NCBI GenBank assembly: GCA_050295355.1
Contig: JBNKPL010000012.1
Location: 1 to 33,657 of the forward strand
DNA length: 33,657 bases
DNA from: CBFDBF01 sp050295355
Lineage (GTDB): Bacteria; Pseudomonadota; Gammaproteobacteria; Chromatiales; Chromatiaceae
Direction of reading: 5' to 3'
Below are positions 23,297 to 33,118 of this stretch, one piece after another. Below the pieces are notes generated by a model. The model ran no database searches. It saw only the letters and a program-made list of their open reading frames with translations, and was not told the DNA's origin. The position numbers and the translations under genes are program-made. How positions within the stretch are numbered: position 1 is the stretch's first letter; each line of letters begins with the position of its first letter.

Positions 23297-25035
23297 TGGC
23301 CGGCCGAATCCCCCCCCAATTCATCGATGAACTGCTGAACCGGGTCGATATCGTTGACCTGATCAACAGCCGTGTGCCATTGAAAAAAGGCGGCAAGGAC
23401 TATCAGGCCTGCTGCCCCTTTCACGACGAAAAGACCCCCTCCTTCACCGTCAGCCGCGACAAACAGTTCTATCACTGTTTCGGTTGTGGCGCCCACGGCA
23501 CCGCCCTCGGCTTCCTGATGGAGTACGACCGCCTCGGTTTTGTGGAGGCAGTGGAGGAGTTGGCCCAGCGGGAGGGGCTGGAGGTGCCGCGGGAAGGCGG
23601 TAATACCAGCGGCCCCGATTTCCGTCCCCTGTACGAAACGCTCGAAGAGGCGTCCCGTTTCTACCGTCAGCAGTTGCGCCAGCACCCGGAGGCGGGACGC
23701 GCGGTGAGTTACCTGAAAGAACGGGGACTCACTGGCGAGATCGCCGCCGAATTCGGTATCGGTTTCGCCCCGCCGGGCTGGGACAACCTGCTCTCCCACC
23801 TGGGCAAGCAACCGGAAGGACTCCAACAGCTGCGCACCACCGGCATGGTCTCCGAGCCGGAGGGCAAGTGTTACGACCGCTTCCGCGACCGTATCATGTT
23901 TCCCATCCGCGACCGCCGCGGCCGCACCATCGCCTTCGGCGGCCGCATCATCGGTGAGGGGAAGCCGAAATACCTGAACTCCCCCGAAACCCACCTGTTC
24001 CACAAGGGACGGGAACTGTACGGTCTCTACGAGGCGCGCCAGGCGCTGAAAACCATCGACCGGCTGATGGTGGTGGAGGGCTACATGGACGTGGTGGCGT
24101 TGGCCCAGTTCGATATCCGTTATGCGGTGGCCACCCTCGGCACCGCCACCACGCCGGACCACCTGGAGCAGCTGTTCCGCACCACGGCGGAGATCATCTT
24201 CTGTTTTGACGGCGACCGCGCCGGCCGCGAGGCGGGCTGGAAGGCCCTGAACACAACCCTGCCCCTGATGCGGGACGGCCGGGAGGTCCGCTTCCTGTTC
24301 CTGCCCGAGGGGGACGACCCGGACAGCCTGATCCGCCGCGAAGGCCGGGAGCGGTTCGAACAACGCGTACAGAACGCCACCCCCCTGTCACGCTTCCTGT
24401 TCGACCGCCTGACCAGCGAGGTAGAGATGGAGACCCCGGCCGGCCGCGCCCGGCTGGCGGAACTGGCCTCGCCCCTCCTGGCGCGCCTGCCCCAGGGGGT
24501 ATTCCGCGAATTGATGCAGAAAGAGCTGAATGAGCTGGTCGGCGTCTCCCTGGGCGGCGCCCAGCCCTCGCCCCGGCGAAAAAAACCCGCCCGCCCCGGA
24601 GCGCGGCAAGGGGACAGCCAGGGAATGACCCCCCTGCGCCTGGCCATTGCGCTGCTGCTGCAAAATCCCCGGCTCGCCGCCCTGGAGGGCCTGCCCCAGG
24701 GATGGCGGCAACTGGATGCGGCCGGAATCCCAATTCTCAAAGAACTGCTTGAATTATTGGAAATCCATCCTAACCTTACCTCTGTCCAAATCGTAGAGCG
24801 CTGGCGCGAGCGGGAAGAGCACCCCTACCTTTCCCGTTTGATCACCACCGATCTGCTGATCCCCGAAACCGGGATGGAGAAGGAGTTTCGGGACGCCCTG
24901 CACCATCTGGAGCAGCAGCTTCCTGTCAGGGAACTGGAGCAGCTACTGGCGAAGGCCGAGCACCAAGCATTGTCGGAAGACGAAAAGCATCGGCTGAAGA
25001 CCCTGCTGGACCACAGACAGGAGGACACCCCATAG
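23296..25035 (+). CDS. dnaG: DNA primase
   Basis: 579-residue primase that lays RNA primers at the replication fork with DnaB. The N-terminal CHC2 zinc ribbon is complete (CCPFH at ~40 and CFGCG at ~61). The RNA-polymerase/TOPRIM core shows YFN-type GGRIIGEGKPKYLNSPET, LMVVEGYMDVVALAQ with the catalytic Glu, and the acidic FCFDGDRAGREAGW. The C-terminal helicase-binding domain ends at residue 579, a normal length. It starts 35 nt after yqeY with no good ribosome site; see the hairpin at 23279. Confidence 0.97.
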   Translation: MAGRIPPQFIDELLNRVDIVDLINSRVPLKKGGKDYQACCPFHDEKTPSFTVSRDKQFYHCFGCGAHGTALGFLMEYDRLGFVEAVEELAQREGLEVPREGGNTSGPDFRPLYETLEEASRFYRQQLRQHPEAGRAVSYLKERGLTGEIAAEFGIGFAPPGWDNLLSHLGKQPEGLQQLRTTGMVSEPEGKCYDRFRDRIMFPIRDRRGRTIAFGGRIIGEGKPKYLNSPETHLFHKGRELYGLYEARQALKTIDRLMVVEGYMDVVALAQFDIRYAVATLGTATTPDHLEQLFRTTAEIIFCFDGDRAGREAGWKALNTTLPLMRDGREVRFLFLPEGDDPDSLIRREGRERFEQRVQNATPLSRFLFDRLTSEVEMETPAGRARLAELASPLLARLPQGVFRELMQKELNELVGVSLGGAQPSPRRKKPARPGARQGDSQGMTPLRLAIALLLQNPRLAALEGLPQGWRQLDAAGIPILKELLELLEIHPNLTSVQIVERWREREEHPYLSRLITTDLLIPETGMEKEFRDALHHLEQQLPVRELEQLLAKAEHQALSEDEKHRLKTLLDHRQEDTP

Positions 25036-25141
25036 GCCGTGGCTGCACTCTGCACACCCGAAATTTGTGGAAAAATGCCGCCACAATGTTACAATTGGCC
25101 GTTTACGTTCGCTCAATTTTGCCCATAGAAAAACTCTGGAA

Positions 25142-26992
<1,851 letters not shown>

Positions 26993-27008
26993 TAGAAAAA
27001 CAGGTTTT

Positions 27009-27037
27009 CGGGCCCTTAGCTCAGTTGGGTGAGGGCC
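27009..27037 (+). repeat. Partial copy of the 5' part of the tRNA-Ile2 gene
   Basis: 27009-27028 is identical over 20 nt to 27143-27162 (CGGGCCCTTAGCTCAGTTGG), covering the 5' acceptor strand and the first half of the D arm. Similarity fades over the next ~9 nt (GTGAGGGCC against TTAGAGCAG). No matching 3' half follows, so this is a tRNA remnant, not a functional gene. Confidence 0.85.
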
Positions 27038-27041
27038 GACC

Positions 27042-27130
27042 GTTTGTCCAGTGGACAAACGCAGCGAACCGAACGCCCGGCCAGGGAAGGCCGGGCTGGA
27101 CCGAACCACCATGGACGGTTCCAGTCCGCG
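27042..27130. repeat. Palindrome-rich spacer between tRNA fragment and tRNA
   Basis: Contains GTTTGTCC-AGT-GGACAAAC (27042-27060, perfect 8-bp stem) and GCCCGGCC-AGGGAA-GGCCGGGC (27075-27096, perfect 8-bp stem). A third, weaker pairing of GAACC with GGTTC follows around an ACCATGGAC loop, enclosed by GGAC/GTCC (to ~27127). This density of stems in ~90 nt suggests a small mobile palindromic repeat or a structured RNA; there is no ORF. Confidence 0.65.
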
Positions 27131-27143
27131 TTAACACTGTTGC

Positions 27144-27220
<77 letters not shown>

Positions 27221-27300
27221 ATCGCATTGCGGCTCCGAGAACATAAAAACGGGGACGGGCGCCGCGCCTTTAATCAGGGACAACATACTCAACAATAACC

Positions 27301-27639
27301 ATGACCCCCAATTCGCCACTGCCGGAAGAAAAAAAACTAACCGTCGTTTTTCGTATTGAAGCAGGCTGTCTCGGACCCACGGGCGACCAGAAGATCGAAG
27401 ATTTCTGCCGCTACGCCCAACAGGAAATTTCCTCGCTGGACGCCGATTATGTCAACTGGCGGATCACACCGCGCAGCGACAAATCCCTGCCGGAGATGGA
27501 GTACATGATCACGGGCAAACGGCTCAACCATGACCAGGCGGCGCGCTATCTGGCGGCCTTTCAGGCCGACCTGAACAGGTTTGAAGAGCACCTCAACGAC
27601 AAGATGACCCAGTTCATCAACGACTTCCTCGGGCATTGA
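27301..27639 (+). CDS. Uncharacterised small protein
   Basis: 112-residue soluble protein, no signal peptide. It begins with a short variable tail, then a beta-strand-like VVFRIEAGCLGPTGD, a helix KIEDFCRYAQQEISSL, YVNWRITPRSDKSLPEMEYMI, and an amphipathic C-terminal helix rich in Asn/Asp/Phe (LNDKMTQFINDFLGH). I do not recognise the family. Codon use and composition match the neighbours. The upstream ribosome site is weak. A short GGGCGCCGCGCC stem followed by TTTAAT at about 27256-27276, between the tRNA and this gene, is only a marginal terminator. Confidence 0.7.
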   Translation: MTPNSPLPEEKKLTVVFRIEAGCLGPTGDQKIEDFCRYAQQEISSLDADYVNWRITPRSDKSLPEMEYMITGKRLNHDQAARYLAAFQADLNRFEEHLNDKMTQFINDFLGH

Positions 27640-27767
27640 TCCGCCACCGGCGGGACCGCTCCCAACCTCGGGAATACAGCGGAGAATTCACATTTTTTCC
27701 ACATTCCTGAGCCGCCACCCGCCCTATACTTGACCATAAGAGAATCCCGCACAGGCAGGAGAAAACC

Positions 27768-28238
27768 ATGGTCGACAACGTATCCGGATCACTGCTCAGC
27801 GGCATGCAGTTCCCCCAGCAGAGCGGCCCCTGGGGCCTCTCTCAGGATCAGATTGAGCTGATCAAATCCACCCTCAACGAGTTTGACCCTGACAATCTAA
27901 GCAAGTCGGACGCCCTCTCCATCGCCGAGACCTTCCGCACCGCCGGCATCCAGCCCGGCCCCCAGCTGGCGGAGGTGATGGCGGAATCCGGCTTTGACGC
28001 CAGGGCCGTGGGAGAACTGGCCGGGGCCGCACCGCCACCGCCTCCCCCGCCCCCACAACAAGTCAACGCCTCCGGGTTGAGTATTGACGAGGCGACACTG
28101 CAACAACTCAGCGAACTTCTGGATCAGTACTACAGCGGAGATCTTTCCGATACCGAACAGGAAAGCACTCTTGCCTCCATTCAGGAGATCCTCCAGCAGA
28201 CCGCCTCCAGCGGGCGCCTGTTGAATGTAGTGGCCTGA
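27768..28238 (+). CDS. Uncharacterised protein with polyproline linker and two related helical halves
   Basis: 156 residues, no signal peptide. An N-terminal helical module (LSQDQIELIKSTLNEFDPDN then LSKSDALSIAETFRTAGI) is joined by a run of eight prolines (~residues 87-94) to a C-terminal module with a similar plan (LSIDEATLQQLSELLDQYYS then GDLSDTEQESTLASIQEILQ). Both have an LSxDxxxLxxLxxxLxxxxxxxLS pattern, suggesting an internal duplication. The DPDN-type acidic loops recall EF-hand-like turns but no complete EF-hand is present. AGGAG at 27756-27760 supports the ATG. Function unknown. Confidence 0.75.
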   Translation: MVDNVSGSLLSGMQFPQQSGPWGLSQDQIELIKSTLNEFDPDNLSKSDALSIAETFRTAGIQPGPQLAEVMAESGFDARAVGELAGAAPPPPPPPPQQVNASGLSIDEATLQQLSELLDQYYSGDLSDTEQESTLASIQEILQQTASSGRLLNVVA

Positions 28239-28325
28239 CGACTCGAAAAACAGATCGCGCTTGAATCTTCCCACCCTAACGGACAGGGGCAGGACACACC
28301 CTGACGTTCCATTTTTGTTTATCTG

Positions 28326-28353
28326 TTTACACCGGGCGGGGAATCCTTATGCT
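28326..28353 (+). promoter_or_regulatory. Candidate sigma-70 promoter for the TRAP operon
   Basis: TTTACA (28326-28331), 16-nt spacer, TATGCT (28348-28353), 38 nt upstream of the dctP ATG. A weak CAGGG/CCCTG hairpin at 28284-28303 followed by a late T run may end the preceding transcript. Confidence 0.45.
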
Positions 28354-28391
28354 TGGAAGCCGATAACAATTAGCGCCAAACTGGAGGAACC

Positions 28392-29393
28392 ATGAACATC
28401 AGGCATCTACTCATTTCTACGGCCATCGGCATCCTGCTGACAGTAACGGAGACCCACGCGGCAACCGAGTGGAATGTATCCCTATGGGGCAAACGCCGGG
28501 CCTTTACCGAGAATGTGGAGAAACTGGCGGAACTGGTGGAGCAAAAAACCAATGGCGATTTCAAGCTCAACATCTCCTATGGTGGCCTGTCGAAATCACG
28601 CGAGAATCTGGACGGCATCGCCATCGGCGCCTTTGAGATGGCCCAGTTCTGTTCCTTCTATCACAGCGACAAAAACCCCACCATCACGGTGACGGAACTG
28701 CCATTCTCAAAAGAGGTGTCCCTGGCGCGGGTAAGCGAGATCTATCAAAAGGTGCATCAGCATCCGATCGTAAAAAAGGATCTGGCGCGCTGGAACGCCA
28801 CCCTATTGATGCCCACACCCATGCCCCAGTACAACATCGTCAGTAAAAGCGCCGACCTGAAGACCCTGGACGACTTCAAGGGACTGCGAGTGCGCGGCCC
28901 CGGCGGCATCATGGGGGTCCTGAGCAAGCTGGGCGCCATCAAAACCGGGGTGCCATTTTCCGAAGTCCGCCAGTCCATGGACTCCGGCGTAATCGACGCG
29001 GCATCCTTCGCCCCCCATGCTCATCTAGCCACCAAAACCTACAAGGTGGGAAAATGGGCCACCACCAACCTCAACCTGGGTTCGGCCAACTGTCCGGTGG
29101 TAGTGAACAGTGACGCCCTGAACGCCCTCAGCGAAGAGCACCGCGCGGCTTTGCTGGGCTCGGTGGATGAGGCGCTGGAGTACTATGTCAAAAACTACAA
29201 CGAGAACACCACCAGCAAGTATGAGCAGGCCCTGAAGGATGAGGGCTTGGTCAAGGTGACCTTTACCCCCGAGCAGACCGAAAAACTGAATCAACTGGCG
29301 GCCTCAGTGCGGGAAGAGTGGATCAAAAAGCACGCCGATCAGTTTGACTCCCAAGTGCTGTTTGATTTCACCGCCAAACTGTTTGCCGAGTGA
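28392..29393 (+). CDS. TRAP transporter periplasmic substrate-binding protein (DctP family)
   Basis: 333 residues with a cleavable signal peptide (LISTAIGILLTVTETHAA, cut near residue 24). It is a periplasmic solute receptor delivering an organic acid-type ligand to the DctQM membrane pair. Family features include IAIGAFEMAQF, LKTLDDFKGLRVRGPGG with the arginine that usually clamps the substrate carboxylate, and SFAPHAHLATKTYKVGKW. The ligand cannot be named. GGAGGAACC provides a strong ribosome site. A terminator-like hairpin follows at once. Confidence 0.92.
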   Translation: MNIRHLLISTAIGILLTVTETHAATEWNVSLWGKRRAFTENVEKLAELVEQKTNGDFKLNISYGGLSKSRENLDGIAIGAFEMAQFCSFYHSDKNPTITVTELPFSKEVSLARVSEIYQKVHQHPIVKKDLARWNATLLMPTPMPQYNIVSKSADLKTLDDFKGLRVRGPGGIMGVLSKLGAIKTGVPFSEVRQSMDSGVIDAASFAPHAHLATKTYKVGKWATTNLNLGSANCPVVVNSDALNALSEEHRAALLGSVDEALEYYVKNYNENTTSKYEQALKDEGLVKVTFTPEQTEKLNQLAASVREEWIKKHADQFDSQVLFDFTAKLFAE

Positions 29394-29402
29394 TGTTGCA
29401 GG

Positions 29403-29423
29403 CCCCGCCGACCGCGGGGTTTT
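29403..29423 (+). terminator. Intrinsic terminator or attenuator between dctP and dctQ
   Basis: CCCCGC-CGACC-GCGGGG forms a perfect 6-bp GC stem with a 5-nt loop, followed directly by TTTT (29420-29423). It lies 10 nt after the dctP stop and 19 nt before dctQ, inside the operon, so it may let through only part of the transcripts. Confidence 0.7.
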
Positions 29424-29441
29424 GCATTTAACGAACTGCAA

Positions 29442-30074
29442 ATGTCAGGTTCCCATACCGTATTGGCGGACAACTCCCGCCTAAGCCGGATTGATCTTCT
29501 CTATCTCAGGCTGGAGAAGGGTTTCAACCTGGCGGGGGGCGTTATCATATTTCTGTTGGTGCTACTGGCCACCAGCAACGTGCTGGGGCGCTGGCTGTTT
29601 GACGCCCCCATTTCGGGCTACATCGACTGGGTGGAACAGGCCATGGCCTTCTTCGCCTTTCTGGGGCTGGCCTACACCCAGCGCGAAGGGGGTCACATCC
29701 GCATGGACATGCTGGTGGCTCATCTGCACGGCCGCTGGCTGTGGCTGACGGAGTTCGTCTCCACCCTGCTGATGCTGCTGGTGTCCCTGGTCCTGATCTA
29801 CGGTTCCTATCTGCATTTTCTGCGCGCCTGAGAGATCGGCGACTCCTCGCTGGATATCAACCTGCCCACCTGGCCGGCCAAGCTGGTGGTGCCCGTCGCC
29901 CTGTCCATCCTGGTACTGCGGCTGCTGTTACAGCTGTGGGGCTATGCCCGGGCCATACGCCAAGGCACAAACCATCCGGTGGCGGTACCGCTGATAGAAG
30001 GCGCCGCCGCCGTTGCCGCCGCCGAGGCGGAGTCGGTGCTGGGCCCGGATGATGCCAACGGTGAGAAGCCGTGA
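29442..30074 (+). pseudogene. TRAP transporter small permease (DctQ) interrupted by in-frame UGA
   Basis: The frame encodes a DctQ-type small permease: a membrane segment at ~28-46, EQAMAFFAFLGLAYTQREGGHIRMDML (the family's central signature) and a third segment ending SYLHFLRA. It meets TGA at 29829-29831 (codon 130). The same frame then stays open for ~80 codons (EIGDSSLDINLPTWPAKLVVPV, a fourth membrane segment, then an Ala/Glu-rich tail) to a TGA at 30072-30074 that overlaps the GTG of dctM by 4 nt. So the ancestral gene is 210 codons with one nonsense codon. It could be a real mutation, a sequence error or recoding. Without readthrough the product loses its last membrane helix. dctP and dctM are intact. 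Confidence 0.85.
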
Positions 30075-31477
30075 GCTTGTTTGAAATCATGGGCCAGATG
30101 GACAAGGTCACGATCGGCCTGTGGGTGACCGGTTTTATGCTGCTGTTTGTCATCCTGGGTGTGCGGGTGGCCTTCGCCGCCGCCAGCGCCGGGCTCATCG
30201 GCCTGATCTGGATCTTCTCCGCCCGCATGGGTTTTGAGCGCGGTTTTCTGGTGGCCATCAAGATGGCGGGCACCATCCCCCACTCCAAGGTCTCCACCCT
30301 GGCGCTATCCCTGATCCCGACTTTTATTCTGATCGGTTTCCTGGCCTACCACGCCGGGCTAACCCGGGCGCTGTTCGAAGCGGCCAAGCGTTGGGTGGGA
30401 TGGCTGCCCGGCGGCATGGGCGTGGCCACGGTATTTTCCGCCGCCGGATTTGCCGCGGTATCCGGCGCATCGGTGGCCACCTCGGCGGTGTTTGCCCGTA
30501 TCGCCGTGCCAGAAATGCTCAAGCTGGGTTATGACAAACGTTTCGCCTCCGGCGTGGTAGCGGCCAGCGGCACTCTGGCCTCTCTGATCCCGCCCTCCGC
30601 CATCTTGGTCATCTACGCCATTATCGTGGAACAGGATGTGGGTGCCCTGTTGATGGCCGGCTTTCTGCCCGGCGCCTTCTCCGCCCTGATCTATGGCGGC
30701 CTGGTGATCTTCCTCTCCAAGATACGCAAGGATTTCGGACCGCCGGTACGCGGTTACAGCTGGCGACAGCGCTTCGAATCCCTGCCGGGGTCACTACCCA
30801 TCTTCGCTGTGGTCTCCATCATTGTGGTCTGCATCTATGGCGGTGTGGGCACCCCGACGGAAGCGGGCTCTCTGGGCGCCTCCCTGATCCTGTGCCTGGC
30901 CGTCTACAAGGGTATGCGTATGGACAAGCTGAAGGACGCCTTGATGGAAACCGCCAAACTGACGGTGATGATCTTCACCATCATCTGGGGGGTGCTGATC
31001 TATGTGCGCTTTCTCGGCTTTGCCGATCTGCCGGGGGCATTCTCCGACTGGATCACCGGCCTCAACCAGAGCCCCATGCTGACCCTGCTGCTGATCCTGC
31101 TCGCCTATGCCATCCTCGGCATGTTCATGGACGCCATCGGCATGCTGCTGCTGACCCTACCCGTGGTCTATCCCGCGGTCATCGCCCTCAATGGCGGTGA
31201 TGCGGTAACGGCGGCGGACTCGGCGTTCGGTGTGTCGGCGGTAGGCTGCTCCATCTGGTTCGGGATCATCGTGGTCAAGATGGCGGAGTTCTGTCTCATC
31301 ACTCCGCCCATCGGACTGAACTGTTTTGTGGTGGCAGGGGTCAGGCCGGAGTGTTCGGTGCAGGATGTGTTTCGCGGCGTCATCCCGTTCTTTTTCGCCG
31401 ACGCCCTGACCATTCTCGCCCTGGTGTTGATGCCCGGCATTGTGCTGTGGCTGCCGGGGCTAATGGGATTCTCTTAA
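30071..31477 (+). CDS. TRAP transporter large permease (DctM family)
   Basis: 468-residue inner-membrane subunit with ~12 hydrophobic segments that moves the substrate with Na+ once DctP delivers it. Typical family stretches are VSTLALSLIPTFILIGFLAY, GGMGVATVFSAAGFAAVSGAS, ASGTLASLIPPSAILVIYAI, GVGTPTEAGSLGA and MFMDAIGMLLLTLPVVYPAV. The GTG start at 30071 overlaps the end of the dctQ frame (GTGA), indicating translational coupling; GAGAAG lies just upstream. The stop is 3 nt from the convergent SGNH-like gene. Confidence 0.93.
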   Translation: MSLFEIMGQMDKVTIGLWVTGFMLLFVILGVRVAFAAASAGLIGLIWIFSARMGFERGFLVAIKMAGTIPHSKVSTLALSLIPTFILIGFLAYHAGLTRALFEAAKRWVGWLPGGMGVATVFSAAGFAAVSGASVATSAVFARIAVPEMLKLGYDKRFASGVVAASGTLASLIPPSAILVIYAIIVEQDVGALLMAGFLPGAFSALIYGGLVIFLSKIRKDFGPPVRGYSWRQRFESLPGSLPIFAVVSIIVVCIYGGVGTPTEAGSLGASLILCLAVYKGMRMDKLKDALMETAKLTVMIFTIIWGVLIYVRFLGFADLPGAFSDWITGLNQSPMLTLLLILLAYAILGMFMDAIGMLLLTLPVVYPAVIALNGGDAVTAADSAFGVSAVGCSIWFGIIVVKMAEFCLITPPIGLNCFVVAGVRPECSVQDVFRGVIPFFFADALTILALVLMPGIVLWLPGLMGFS

Positions 31478-31480
31478 GGG

Positions 31481-33019
31481 CTATTCAAGAAACCGGATCT
31501 CATCCACCCACAGGGCGCCGCTGTTATTTCGGTCGGCGGGCGCGCCGAAGATGAAAGCAATACCCTTGGCGGCGGCCGGATTAAAGGTCGCGGTCCCGTC
31601 CCCCTCCCACGGAGGCTGCACGAACTGATCCCATTCGAGCTTGATCTGCTGCCACTGCCCGATGTTCTCGTCGGCCGACTGGATCTGGTGTTCAAAATGG
31701 GTGACATAATCCATGGAGCCGCCGCCATAGGCCACCACCGCCACCTCCTGGCCCGGCCGCTCCATACGCAGATAGAAGGAGACCCCCTCCACTCCGCTCC
31801 AATCCTTGACCGCAGGCAGCTCCAGACTGCAACTAGCCCAACTGTCCGGAGCGATATCGTAGCGAATCGCCAGCGCCTTGCCTTGCTGAAAGGAAACCTC
31901 CGCATCGGCACCGCAGGAGAGCCGCGTGCTCGGCAACGCCTCATCCCTGTACACCTGCCAGTTCCGTGGCGCCTGATCAAAACCATCAATCAAACCACCG
32001 GGCACCGCCTTGATCGGCAGCGCGCAGACACTGCATGCGGCTTGCGGCTCGCCTTGTTCTTGCGGCGGCGGATGCTCCACATTCGCCGGCGACACTACTA
32101 CCAGGTCAGGGATGCTTGGCCTGGGAGCGTTGGGTAACCAGTCCTGCCAGCGGTGATAATACACATTCAACAGGGGGATAAACTCCGCGGTTGCCTTGCG
32201 GTTCCCGGCGGAGGTTGGATGGGCATCATCGCCCGGGCTGTAGTAAAGGGTGTCATTCCCCCCGGCCACCTGGTGCTGAATCTTGCCGTTGCTGAATCGG
32301 TGGTGATTGTTCGGCCCGGTAAGCACATTGTAGAAGTCGAATACCGCCACGTTCCGGCCCGGATAGCCCTTCAGCCAGTCATGGACCAGCCAGTTGTTGA
32401 AGGCCCGCGCATTGCGGCCGAGACGCGCATCCAGCAGCGGGGGCGCGGTGACCGCGATAAACAGTTTGTCGGGCTGGCTGGCGAAATAGTTCAACAGATC
32501 ATTGTAGATCGCCTTGGCGTTTGCCACCGTCAGCCCGCCGCCTCGTTGAGGCGGATCATTGGGACGGCCCTCCAGTTCTGAATTTGGAAAGCAGGATTTG
32601 AACATGACTACGCTGTTCTCCCCTCCCGGATCCGGCACCGCGCGCACAAAGGGGGAGTGGGTACTGTTCAACTGATAAAGCGCGTGGGTATAGAGCGCGC
32701 TCTCAGAGCCGCTGAACCATTCCGGCCAGTCGGGGATGTCCGTCCGATCACCGATGCTGTTCGGGCCCCAGCCGTAATTGGAATCACTGACAAAGTAGTT
32801 GCTCTTCCCAAGCTCCCGGCCCAGATTGCCGTTGCCATCGGCCAGCCAGTTCTCACCACAAGAGTGATGAATAAAGACCAGCTTGACCGTTTCCGAAGGA
32901 GGCGTTGGATTTTCAGCCGCGCCCGCCTGGGACAGAAGCAGCAGCGATCCGATGAGCGCGATCAGTACAGTGAAGCGGCGGTTCCATAAATATGAACGGC
33001 ACAAAGGTGTAGATTCCAT
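31481..33019 (-). CDS. Secreted SGNH-hydrolase-like protein with C-terminal binding-like domain
   Basis: 512 residues. A signal peptide (FTVLIALIGSLLLLSQAGA) precedes a region (~45-290) with SGNH/GDSL-like blocks: LVFIHHSCGENWL near residue 50, with Ser53 in the nucleophile position; VVMFKSCFPNSELEG with an Asn; and the closing pair Asp264-x2-His267 in GDDAHPTSAGN. The nucleophile block reads HHSCG rather than GDS, so activity is uncertain. After a Pro/Glu linker (~295-335) the last ~160 residues look like a beta-sandwich module (GVEGVSFYLRMERPGQ, GQWQQIKLEWDQF, GALWVDEIRFLE) similar in style to CBM11/CIA30 carbohydrate-binding domains. A role in polysaccharide deacetylation or de-esterification is a guess. 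GGAG lies 8 nt before the ATG. Confidence 0.65.
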   Translation of the reverse strand: MESTPLCRSYLWNRRFTVLIALIGSLLLLSQAGAAENPTPPSETVKLVFIHHSCGENWLADGNGNLGRELGKSNYFVSDSNYGWGPNSIGDRTDIPDWPEWFSGSESALYTHALYQLNSTHSPFVRAVPDPGGENSVVMFKSCFPNSELEGRPNDPPQRGGGLTVANAKAIYNDLLNYFASQPDKLFIAVTAPPLLDARLGRNARAFNNWLVHDWLKGYPGRNVAVFDFYNVLTGPNNHHRFSNGKIQHQVAGGNDTLYYSPGDDAHPTSAGNRKATAEFIPLLNVYYHRWQDWLPNAPRPSIPDLVVVSPANVEHPPPQEQGEPQAACSVCALPIKAVPGGLIDGFDQAPRNWQVYRDEALPSTRLSCGADAEVSFQQGKALAIRYDIAPDSWASCSLELPAVKDWSGVEGVSFYLRMERPGQEVAVVAYGGGSMDYVTHFEHQIQSADENIGQWQQIKLEWDQFVQPPWEGDGTATFNPAAAKGIAFIFGAPADRNNSGALWVDEIRFLE

Positions 33020-33118
33020 TCCAATTCTCCATGTTGTCTCCAGGGACGTCGGCCGTCACCACCCTGGCGCCGGACCATTGATCCTGCAACCGTGGTTATA
33101 CCACGGCACAGTGTAACG

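Noticed and set aside
22807..24363. Long open frame (518 codons) on the - strand opposite yqeY and dnaG
   Set aside because: It spans two well-supported genes and their gap, has shadow-type composition and no recognisable motifs.
25065..25095. Internal promoter before rpoD (TTGTGG, TACAAT)
   Set aside because: The 19-nt spacing and weak -35 make it no better than chance; noted in the rpoD entry only.
29829..29876. Selenocysteine insertion at the dctQ UGA
   Set aside because: DctQ proteins are not known selenoproteins, the short stem after the UGA is weak and lacks recognisable SECIS features, and loss of a Trp codon is simpler.
29442..30074. Alternative genetic code (UGA as Trp)
   Set aside because: TGG encodes Trp throughout and TGA ends several intact genes, including SulP and the pteridine reductase.
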